This document shows positions 1 to 5,925 of a stretch of 6,206 nt of DNA, piece after piece; position 1 is the stretch's first letter, and each line of letters opens with the position of its first letter. The notes under the pieces were generated by a model that worked only from the letters and a program-made list of their open reading frames with translations, had not been told where the DNA came from and did not search any database. Source of the DNA: Chlorobiota bacterium (GTDB taxonomy: Bacteria; Bacteroidota; Bacteroidia; Flavobacteriales; Flavobacteriaceae); contig JAADEB010000055.1 of NCBI GenBank assembly GCA_013153655.1, positions 1 to 6,206 on the forward strand, given 5' to 3'. The position numbers were made by a program, and so were the translations under genes.

Positions 1-500
1 AACCTGAAATAATCGATACGGCTTATGAGAGTTTCGAAAATAGAATAACAAATCAGGTATCCGATGTAACATTGGAAGAAAAAGATGCGATACAATTATA
101 TGACGATTTGGGTTCGGGTCGATTGGAATTGGCTCTTATTTTTATAGATAGGCTTAGTAATAATCTTTATGCACTTCCTTTCGGTACCGGATTTAATAAC
201 CGCATGTTGTTTAGTACATCGCCGCATAATATGTATTTAACGCTTATACGGGATGTGGGAATTGTAGGCCTTTTCATTTATTTGGCTTGGCTGTTCAGTT
301 ATATTTATATCAAAAATCCAAGGAAGGATTTACGAATTTATTACGTCAGTCTCCGAGCCATTACATGGTCCATGGTGGTCACCTTGTTTTTCGGTGAGCA
401 CTTATATATTTTCCGTCCACTGTATGCCCTTTGGGGAATGTTTTTGTTGGTAACCGCCTTTTTATTCGTACCTTTATTTTTTCATCCCGCAGACAAATAA
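1..500 (+). CDS. O-antigen ligase/polymerase-like membrane protein (Wzy/WaaL family), 3' end only
   Basis: The frame is open from base 3 to the TAA at 498-500 (165 residues) with no stop upstream, so the gene begins outside the window; the TTG at 72 is an internal leucine codon, not a believable start. What is visible is a hydrophilic loop followed by three membrane helices. The loop has an Arg-rich start (GSGRLELALIFIDRL), then a PFGTGFNN segment, then SPHNMYLTLIRDVGIVGLF leading into a helix. A G-x-G turn followed by His-Asn and a glycine-containing helix is the usual signature of the large periplasmic loop of O-antigen ligases and polymerases (PF04932 type). Such proteins act in the inner membrane, joining or polymerising lipid-linked glycan units. 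Six bases separate it from the next gene, which fits a glycan operon. Whether it is a Wzy polymerase, a WaaL ligase or a protein O-oligosaccharyltransferase cannot be decided from this C-terminal part. Confidence 0.75.
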   Translation, partial: PEIIDTAYESFENRITNQVSDVTLEEKDAIQLYDDLGSGRLELALIFIDRLSNNLYALPFGTGFNNRMLFSTSPHNMYLTLIRDVGIVGLFIYLAWLFSYIYIKNPRKDLRIYYVSLRAITWSMVVTLFFGEHLYIFRPLYALWGMFLLVTAFLFVPLFFHPADK

Positions 501-506
501 TCCGTT

Positions 507-1445
507 ATGTACAAGAACCGAAAAATTTGTGTGATTATTCCCTACTATAATGCCGCCAAGCATATCACGGAGGTGATAAACGGCATTCCCGGATTTACGG
601 ATCAAATCATCGTGGTGGATGACAACAGTCCCGAAGCATTGCCGGAAGCAATAAGCAGAAATGAGAAAGTTCATGTCATTCATAACGAAATAAATAAGGG
701 AGTAGGCGGAGCCGTTACCGAAGGCTTCCGCCATGCGCTTGATTCGGATTGTGATATAGTGGTCAAAATGGATGCGGACGGTCAAATGGATCCTGCCTAT
801 TTGCCGCCACTTTTGGATGCGCTTATCGAGCGGGATTTCGGTTTTGCCAAAGGCAACCGTTTTCATGACTTGGAGGCCTTGAAAAAGATGCCTTTCGTTC
901 GTCGTACAGGTAATTTGGTTCTATCCTTTTTGGTAAAAGCGGCTACGGGGTATTGGAACAATTTTGATCCCACAAACGGTTATTTTGCCATCAAAAAGGA
1001 GGTTTTACAACAAATCAATCTCAATAACTTATCGCCGCGTTATTTCTTTGAGACTTCCCTCCTGGCCGAGCTATATTATCATCAAACGCCCATAGCCGAC
1101 ATACCCATGCCGGCCATCTACGGAGATGAAAAGTCCAATATGAAAGTCTGGAAAATGCCTTTCGAATTTCTTCCCAAACTCCTCAAAGCCATTTGGAAAA
1201 GAATTTACATAACCTACTATTTGTATGATTTCAATATGGCTTCGGTCTATATGTTTTTCGGTATTCCATTGTTTTTGTTTGGTCTGGTTTTCGGTTCATA
1301 CAAATGGTGGTATTATGCATCGCGTCATGTGCCGGCGCCCACCGGAACCGTGATGATTGCCGTATTGTCGGTCATATTGGGATTTCAATTAATTTTACAA
1401 GCCATACAGTACGATATTCAGCGAGCGCCCAAATCCAAGCCGTAG
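507..1445 (+). CDS. GT2 glycosyltransferase, polyprenyl-phosphate sugar synthase type (Dpm1/GtrB-like)
   Basis: The 312-residue protein starts with the GT-A nucleotide-sugar fold: a CVIIPYYNAA strand-loop at residues 8-17, the VVDDNSPE motif at 36-43 (Asp38/Asp39) and the metal-binding-type DADGQMDP motif at 89-96. An acceptor-side segment follows (DPTNGYF, 154-160; YFFETSLLAELY, 179-190). Two hydrophobic stretches near 247-264 and 280-299 look like C-terminal membrane helices. Length and layout match the family that loads a sugar from a nucleotide donor onto dolichyl or undecaprenyl phosphate at the cytoplasmic face. The ATG at 507 places the IIPYYN strand at the usual distance from the N-terminus; no Shine-Dalgarno is seen. 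The stop at 1443-1445 directly abuts the start of the GT-C-like gene, suggesting coupled translation and a donor/transferase partnership. The sugar is unknown. A GT2 enzyme that extends a lipid-linked oligosaccharide directly is the main alternative. Confidence 0.85.
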   Translation: MYKNRKICVIIPYYNAAKHITEVINGIPGFTDQIIVVDDNSPEALPEAISRNEKVHVIHNEINKGVGGAVTEGFRHALDSDCDIVVKMDADGQMDPAYLPPLLDALIERDFGFAKGNRFHDLEALKKMPFVRRTGNLVLSFLVKAATGYWNNFDPTNGYFAIKKEVLQQINLNNLSPRYFFETSLLAELYYHQTPIADIPMPAIYGDEKSNMKVWKMPFEFLPKLLKAIWKRIYITYYLYDFNMASVYMFFGIPLFLFGLVFGSYKWWYYASRHVPAPTGTVMIAVLSVILGFQLILQAIQYDIQRAPKSKP

Positions 1446-3032
1446 ATGAAAAAGCAGGAAATCATATCGGTTATTCTTATCAATTTGATTATTGCCGGTG
1501 CCTTCTGGATCTATCATCGTCCGTCGGGATATACCGCCCTTTCGGGTGACAACAACAATATTATTCCCATTTGCCATAAGAAAGATAATCCCGCATTATT
1601 CCAAGACGACTTATATCTGAACGATTTGGAAAATGTCCGTTATTACACGCCTTTTTATGTGGAAACGCTTCGTGGTATCAAACATTTGTTTCGCATAGAT
1701 TATTTGGAGGCCTTAAAAATCTTGTTTTTTCTAACCCATTTGATTTACGGAATAACATGGTTTTTACTCTTTTACAAAGTTTACGGTAATTTTTGGATTG
1801 CTCTTATGTTATCCCTTCTCATTCGAGGGATAGTGTGGTTGCCCGGCATGGAAATGTGGGGAATTTCCGACCTGTGGACCATGATGCCGCGTACCGTTTA
1901 CGCTGCTTTTATGCCCTTACCATTCTTGTTGATTAAACCAGGTAATACATTGCGTTGGTATATTTCCGGATTTTTGGTGGGACTTGTTTTGAATTTTCAT
2001 CCCATTACCGGCTTGGGTGGCATTCTGATTTACATGGTGTTGGCTACTTATTTTCTCTTTATCCGTGAAAGACAATGGAAAATCTATTTTTTTACCCTAC
2101 TGGCTATTTTGGCGGGAATGTTTCCGTTTGTGTTCAATTATTTTATGCATACGCCTTCCGGTCAAATCGATCAGGAATTATTTACCAAAGCCTTATTTAC
2201 GCGAATTCCCGAATATTTTAGTGATCCCATATTATTTGTAAAAAAAACATGGTTTTCGCGGCCGGCACGGTATTTTTTCTTTTTCTTCCCTGTATTGCTA
2301 TTGGGTCTGATTTCCCTTCGTTACAAAAAATACCGTACGCCCATATATTTGATGTTGGTGTCGATTTTTTTACTTATTCTGCTTCCCAATCTTTCGGTTT
2401 ATGTGGAAAAAGGAATAAATGCCGCCTTCGACAGTCATTTGCGTATGTCATTCCAGTTGTTGCGCATTCAGAAACTGGCCGTTTTGGCAGGTTACTTTGC
2501 ATGGGGATATATTTTAGTTTTCATTTCCGAATATTTCAAGCACGGATATCTATGGGTCCGAACGATAGCCTGGATATTTCTTTTGCTAATTGTCATTTCC
2601 AAATCACGGGTTTTTAATGGTATGCCCATTATTGGTGACGATATTGTCCGTACGATTTTGCCTAATAATTTATCCGTGGGTAAAATAAAAGATACCCGGG
2701 GAAATCCGGAATTGGAAAAAGTGTTGGATTATATACGTAAAAATACGGATGAGAATGCTGTGTTTACCGGATATCATATCATAAGAGCTTCCACGCAACG
2801 GTCGGTTAAATGTGATACCAAAGGAGCTTCCATGATTATCGAAGGCAATCCCGTGCAATTTGTTCAATGGTATAAAAACAAAAAGGCTTTGGATACTTTG
2901 GATTTGCTTTCCAAAATGAAGTTTTACAAAAACCAACGAGTGGATTATTGGCTCACTCGTGATACTTTGCCCATGGAACCGATTTTTCAATCGGGAAAGT
3001 GGAAACTGTATAAATTGCCCTCATATGAATAA
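1446..3032 (+). CDS. multi-pass membrane protein with GT-C glycosyltransferase-like layout
   Basis: This 528-residue protein cannot be tied to a characterised enzyme. Visible features: an N-terminal helix at about 5-22; a loop with an acidic cluster LFQDDLYLND (51-60, Asp54/Asp55); about nine further hydrophobic segments (near 88-110, 115-133, 148-164, 172-200, 212-234, 275-291, 298-316, 343-361, 369-386); a conserved-looking NFHPITGLGG segment at 183-192; and a soluble tail from about 390 to 528. The tail contains LDYIRKNTDENAVFTGY (427-443) followed by Arg447 and Arg452, similar to the C-terminal domains of many GT-C proteins. An acidic motif in the first extracytoplasmic loop plus many helices plus a C-terminal globular domain is the GT-C pattern (membrane transferases using polyprenyl-phosphate sugars). 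Its start abuts the stop of the GT2 gene, which could supply that donor. The assignment rests on architecture and context, not a recognised family signature; a non-catalytic membrane protein remains possible. Confidence 0.6.
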   Translation: MKKQEIISVILINLIIAGAFWIYHRPSGYTALSGDNNNIIPICHKKDNPALFQDDLYLNDLENVRYYTPFYVETLRGIKHLFRIDYLEALKILFFLTHLIYGITWFLLFYKVYGNFWIALMLSLLIRGIVWLPGMEMWGISDLWTMMPRTVYAAFMPLPFLLIKPGNTLRWYISGFLVGLVLNFHPITGLGGILIYMVLATYFLFIRERQWKIYFFTLLAILAGMFPFVFNYFMHTPSGQIDQELFTKALFTRIPEYFSDPILFVKKTWFSRPARYFFFFFPVLLLGLISLRYKKYRTPIYLMLVSIFLLILLPNLSVYVEKGINAAFDSHLRMSFQLLRIQKLAVLAGYFAWGYILVFISEYFKHGYLWVRTIAWIFLLLIVISKSRVFNGMPIIGDDIVRTILPNNLSVGKIKDTRGNPELEKVLDYIRKNTDENAVFTGYHIIRASTQRSVKCDTKGASMIIEGNPVQFVQWYKNKKALDTLDLLSKMKFYKNQRVDYWLTRDTLPMEPIFQSGKWKLYKLPSYE

Positions 3033-3050
3033 AAACCGGTTTGTCGTATT

Positions 3051-3716
3051 ATGAAAAACCTAACCATCATCCCGGCCCGTTGCGGTTCCAAGCGTATTCC
3101 CGGAAAGAATATAAAGTTTTTGGGATCCAAACCCTTGTTGGCTTATAGTATTGAATATGCTTTGAATCATCCGGATTTGGCCGGACAGATTATGGTTTCC
3201 ACCGATTGCGACCGTATTGCGGAAGTCGCTTCCCGCTATCCCGTTAGTATTCACCGCCGGCCTGCCGCATTGGCCGGAGATGATACGCCCACGGCCGATG
3301 TGCTTAAACATATTCTTGACAATACGGATCTTTCTCCGGAATTTGTTACCCTGTTGCAACCCACCAATCCTTTTCGTCCCGAAAATCTTTGGCAAGAAGC
3401 TTTTACCGCCTTACAGACCTCCGGGAAAAAGTCTTTATTTACGGTTACGCCCATCGTTAAGAAACTGGGTAAAATACGCGACCACCGGTTTGTTCCCTTC
3501 AATTACCGTTTCGGTCAGCGTAGCCAGGATATGGAACCTTTGTATTATGAAAACGGCATGCTCTATATTTCTCATGCATCCATGATTAGGGAGGCAAAAA
3601 TCATGGATGATCAAAGTCTGGCATTCATAATAAATCATATTTTTGCTTCGGTGGATATCGATACCGAAGAAGATTGGCTTTATGCCGAATTTATCCTGAA
3701 AAAATTTAACCTATGA
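3051..3716 (+). CDS. neuA: CMP-N-acetylneuraminic acid synthetase (acylneuraminate cytidylyltransferase)
   Basis: NeuA activates sialic acid with CTP to give CMP-sialic acid plus pyrophosphate, the donor for sialyltransferases, in the cytoplasm. The 221-residue length fits single-domain bacterial enzymes; there is no extra C-terminal hydrolase domain. The N-terminus has the nucleotide-binding motif IIPARCGSKRIPGKN (6-20, including Arg10 and Lys20). HRRPAALAGDDTPTADV (68-84) is the usual RP..LA.D segment, LLQPTNPFR (101-109) matches the family's LLQPTSPLR motif with Ser to Asn and Leu to Phe changes, and YYENGMLYI (165-173) the NGxxY region. VDIDTEEDW (201-209) supplies Asp202 and Asp204, the expected magnesium ligands near the C-terminus. 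The ATG at 3051 lies 18 bases after the preceding stop, with no Shine-Dalgarno. The gene overlaps neuB by ATGA. Substrate may be Neu5Ac or a related acid such as legionaminic acid; the neuB and neuC partners favour Neu5Ac. Confidence 0.92.
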   Translation: MKNLTIIPARCGSKRIPGKNIKFLGSKPLLAYSIEYALNHPDLAGQIMVSTDCDRIAEVASRYPVSIHRRPAALAGDDTPTADVLKHILDNTDLSPEFVTLLQPTNPFRPENLWQEAFTALQTSGKKSLFTVTPIVKKLGKIRDHRFVPFNYRFGQRSQDMEPLYYENGMLYISHASMIREAKIMDDQSLAFIINHIFASVDIDTEEDWLYAEFILKKFNL

Positions 3717-4756
3717 AAACACCCGAATTCGAAATAGCCGGCCGCAAAATAGGCCCCGCACACCCGCCATTGGTCATTGCCGAAATAGGGATTAATCACG
3801 GTGGTTCCCTGGACGTGGCCAAACAAATGGTGGATGCCGCCGCCCGTGCCGGAGCCGAAGTCATCAAACACCAAACCCACGTGGTGGAGGACGAAATGAG
3901 CGGAGCCGCCAAGAAGGTTATTCCCGGAAATGCCGATATTTCCATTTACGAAATCATGGAACAGGCCGCCCTATCCGAAGACGAAGAAAGAGAACTAAAA
4001 GACTATGTGGAAAGCAAAGGCATGATTTTTATTTCCACACCTTTTTCCCGAGCCGCCGCCGACCGTTTGCAAAAATTCAATGTTCCGGCCTACAAAATAG
4101 GATCCGGCGAATGCAATAATTATCCTTTGTTGGAACATATAGCCGGTTTCGGCAAACCGGTCATTTTGTCCACCGGTATGAACACCATTGAAAGTATTCG
4201 CAAAGCCGTGGCTATTTTCGATAAACACAACGTGCCGGTGGCCCTATTGCATACCACCAATCTTTATCCCACACCGCCCCGTTTGGTGCGATTGGGTGCC
4301 ATGCAGGAATTGGCCGAGGCTTTCCCGGGTAGGGTTTACGGACTTAGTGATCATACGGTCAATAACAATGCATGCATTGCCGCTGTGGCCCTCGGTGCGT
4401 CCATTCTGGAACGTCATTTCACCGACACCATGGACCGCGAAGGCCCCGATATTGTTTGCAGTATGGACGAAAAGGCCCTTAAAGAGCTTTTGAAGGCAAG
4501 CAGGGAAGTTTGGGAAATGCGAGGCGGAACCAAAGAGCCTGCACCCGAAGAACAGGTTACCATGGATTTTGCCTTTGCCACGGTGGTCACAACCCGGCCG
4601 GTCCGAAAAGGAGAAACATTTACCAAGGAAAATCTCTGGGTAAAAAGACCCGGAACAGGAGCCATAAAGGCCGAACACTATCATGAAATACTTGGCAAAA
4701 AAGCCACCCGCGACCTGGAAGCCGATGAACATTTAAATTGGAATGATTTTGAATAA
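3713..4756 (+). CDS. neuB: N-acetylneuraminate synthase (sialic acid synthase)
   Basis: NeuB condenses N-acetylmannosamine with phosphoenolpyruvate to give Neu5Ac and phosphate. The 347 residues comprise a TIM-barrel synthase domain (about 15-270) and a C-terminal SAF/antifreeze-like domain (about 285-347) that caps the partner subunit's active site. Motifs run in order: VIAEIGINHGGS (21-32, Glu24), VIKHQTHVVEDEMS (50-63, Lys52), FISTPFSRAAA (106-116), YKIGSGECNNYPL (127-139, Lys128), LHTTNLYPTP (179-188), GLSDHT (210-215, His214), LERHFTD (232-238, His235), GPDIVCSM (244-251) and WVKRPGTG (309-316, Arg312). His214 and His235 match the metal-binding histidines of the meningococcal enzyme, and Arg312 its C-terminal-domain arginine reaching the active site of the other subunit. 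The KHQTH and GECNNYPL wording is, from memory, that of meningococcal NeuB and Campylobacter jejuni NeuB1 rather than of the shorter-motif KFQ relatives. Start overlaps the neuA stop (ATGA). A legionaminic acid synthase is the alternative. Confidence 0.95.
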   Translation: MKTPEFEIAGRKIGPAHPPLVIAEIGINHGGSLDVAKQMVDAAARAGAEVIKHQTHVVEDEMSGAAKKVIPGNADISIYEIMEQAALSEDEERELKDYVESKGMIFISTPFSRAAADRLQKFNVPAYKIGSGECNNYPLLEHIAGFGKPVILSTGMNTIESIRKAVAIFDKHNVPVALLHTTNLYPTPPRLVRLGAMQELAEAFPGRVYGLSDHTVNNNACIAAVALGASILERHFTDTMDREGPDIVCSMDEKALKELLKASREVWEMRGGTKEPAPEEQVTMDFAFATVVTTRPVRKGETFTKENLWVKRPGTGAIKAEHYHEILGKKATRDLEADEHLNWNDFE

Positions 4757-5876
4757 AAAGATTGTTTTTCTTACCGGTACCCGAGCCGATTTCGGAAAAA
4801 TCAAATCCCTGATACGGATTTTGGACCGCACGTCCGGATTCGAGCCTTATATCTTTGCCACGGGAATGCATTTGGAAGAAAAATACGGCTACACGGTCAA
4901 GGAAATCGAAAAGAGCGGTTTCCGGAATATTCACACCTATTCCAATGCCACTTCGGAACATACCATGGACCTCACCTTGGCCAAAACCATCGAAGGTTTT
5001 TCCCGTTACGTTCGACAACTGCAACCGGATTTAATCGTGATTCACGGAGACCGTGTGGAACCGTTGGCGGGAGCCATTGTGGGAAGCCTCAACAATATTC
5101 TTACGGCTCATATCGAAGGAGGTGAAGTTTCGGGAACCATCGATGATTTGATTCGACATTCCATTAGCAAATTGGCGCATGTTCATTTTGTGGCCAATGA
5201 TCAAGCCGCACGCCGTTTGATACAAATGGGTGAAAATCCCGATACCGTTTTCGTAATCGGTTCGCCGGATTTGGATATCATGTTTTCCGGCGATTTACCA
5301 GGTTTGGAAAAGGCTAAATCCTATTATGAAATTCCTTTTGACGATTATGCGGTGGTTATGTTCCATCCCGTTACCACCGAAGTGGAAGAAATGCCCCGTC
5401 ATGCCGCCCGTTTTGTGGATGCATTGCTCGAATCCGGAGAAAATTATTTGGTTATTTATCCCAATAATGATTTGGGTTCGCAATTTATTTTAAATGAATA
5501 TAAACGCTTGGAAGGAAATCCGAGATTTAGAATTTTACCTTCCATTCGTTTCGAATATTTTCTTACCCTGTTGAAAAATGCGTCTTTTATTATCGGAAAT
5601 TCCAGTGCCGGGATTCGCGAAGCGCCCTACTACAAAGTGCCTTCCGTCAATGTGGGTACCCGGCAAAACCGTCGCGCCCATGCCCCGGAAATCATCAATG
5701 CCTCTTACGATAAAGAGCATATTCTGCAAGCTATCCGTCGTGCTAAAACAATGAAGCCCCAACAGACAAAGGTAGATTTCGGCACCGGCAATTCCGCCCA
5801 ATTATTTCTCCAAACCCTTCAAAAACCCGGTTTTTGGCAAATACCCAAACAAAAAACCTTTCGCGATATGAAGTAA
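4743..5876 (+). CDS. neuC: UDP-N-acetylglucosamine 2-epimerase, hydrolysing (ManNAc-forming)
   Basis: NeuC converts UDP-GlcNAc to ManNAc and UDP, the first committed step of bacterial sialic acid synthesis. At 377 residues it has the normal length for this GT-B-fold epimerase. Visible motifs: FLTGTRADFGKIKSL (9-23), IFATGMHL (37-44), VIHGDRVEPLAGA (99-111, Asp103), AHIEGGEVSGTIDD (122-135, Glu125 and Asp134/Asp135) followed by RHSISKLAH (138-146), VVMFHPVTTE (204-213, His208), IYPNNDLG (238-245), and the UDP-binding-side IIGNSSAGIREA (283-294) then VGTRQNRR (304-311). Asp103, Glu125 and His208 sit where the catalytic acids and histidine of the 2-epimerase family are expected. The HIEGGE...GTIDD wording and the C-terminus near FRDMK resemble, from memory, C. 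jejuni NeuC1. The ATG lies 14 bases before the neuB stop, in another frame, so translation is probably coupled. Alternative: the GDP/UDP-diacetylbacillosamine epimerase of the legionaminic acid route (LegG type). Confidence 0.93.
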   Translation: MILNKKIVFLTGTRADFGKIKSLIRILDRTSGFEPYIFATGMHLEEKYGYTVKEIEKSGFRNIHTYSNATSEHTMDLTLAKTIEGFSRYVRQLQPDLIVIHGDRVEPLAGAIVGSLNNILTAHIEGGEVSGTIDDLIRHSISKLAHVHFVANDQAARRLIQMGENPDTVFVIGSPDLDIMFSGDLPGLEKAKSYYEIPFDDYAVVMFHPVTTEVEEMPRHAARFVDALLESGENYLVIYPNNDLGSQFILNEYKRLEGNPRFRILPSIRFEYFLTLLKNASFIIGNSSAGIREAPYYKVPSVNVGTRQNRRAHAPEIINASYDKEHILQAIRRAKTMKPQQTKVDFGTGNSAQLFLQTLQKPGFWQIPKQKTFRDMK

Positions 5877-5901
5877 AAATTCTTTACGTCTTAAATTTTT
5901 A
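5874..5901. repeat. 8-bp A/T-only inverted repeat between neuC and the next gene
   Basis: TAAAAATT at 5874-5881 is the exact reverse complement of AATTTTTA at 5894-5901, with a 12-base spacer. The left arm includes the neuC stop codon and the right arm runs into the first two bases of the probable -7 element. The right arm contains five T, so the hairpin could act as a weak terminator or as a regulator-binding site, but with no G-C pair it would be unstable and may be chance in A/T-rich DNA. Confidence 0.3.
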
Positions 5902-5907
5902 TCTTTG
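5900..5907 (+). promoter_or_regulatory. probable Bacteroidota-type -7 promoter element
   Basis: TATCTTTG matches the TAnnTTTG -7 consensus of the primary sigma factor in Bacteroidota at all fixed positions. It lies in the only notable non-coding gap of the window (5877-5925), 18 bases before the TTG start of the next gene. This would place transcription starting about 5912-5914 and leave a leader of roughly a dozen bases. No good TTTG-like -33 box is visible 19-21 bases upstream (that stretch is AAAT), so activity would rest on the -7 element or an activator. Confidence 0.5.
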
Positions 5908-5925
5908 TGTCGCAATTATAACGGT

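Noticed and set aside
72..500. A complete 142-residue protein starting at TTG 72
   Set aside because: The frame is open to the left edge and the sequence resembles the interior and C-terminus of a much longer polytopic protein, so it is treated as a partial gene.
474..866. Minus-strand open frame of 130 codons
   Set aside because: It is antisense to the GT2 gene's conserved motifs, has no recognisable domain, and its partner frame is clearly coding.
3033..3042. Palindrome AAACCGGTTT in the short gap before neuA
   Set aside because: At 10 bases with no loop it cannot form a terminator hairpin, and the 18-base gap is too short for a convincing promoter; treated as chance.
4244..4732. Minus-strand open frame of 162 codons opposite neuB
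   Set aside because: Long antisense frames are expected opposite a G/C-rich conserved gene; the translation has no family features, while the + strand encodes NeuB motifs throughout.
4850..4857. TATCTTTG inside neuC, matching the -7 promoter consensus
   Set aside because: It encodes YIFA of a conserved NeuC segment, is far from any start codon, and the nearest upstream TTTG (4820-4823) is at the wrong spacing.
5821..5835. Palindrome AAAAACCCGGTTTTT near the end of neuC, possible terminator
   Set aside because: It lies inside the neuC coding region (encoding KPGF), would leave a loop of about three bases on a mostly A-T stem, and is not followed by a T-run beyond its own arm.
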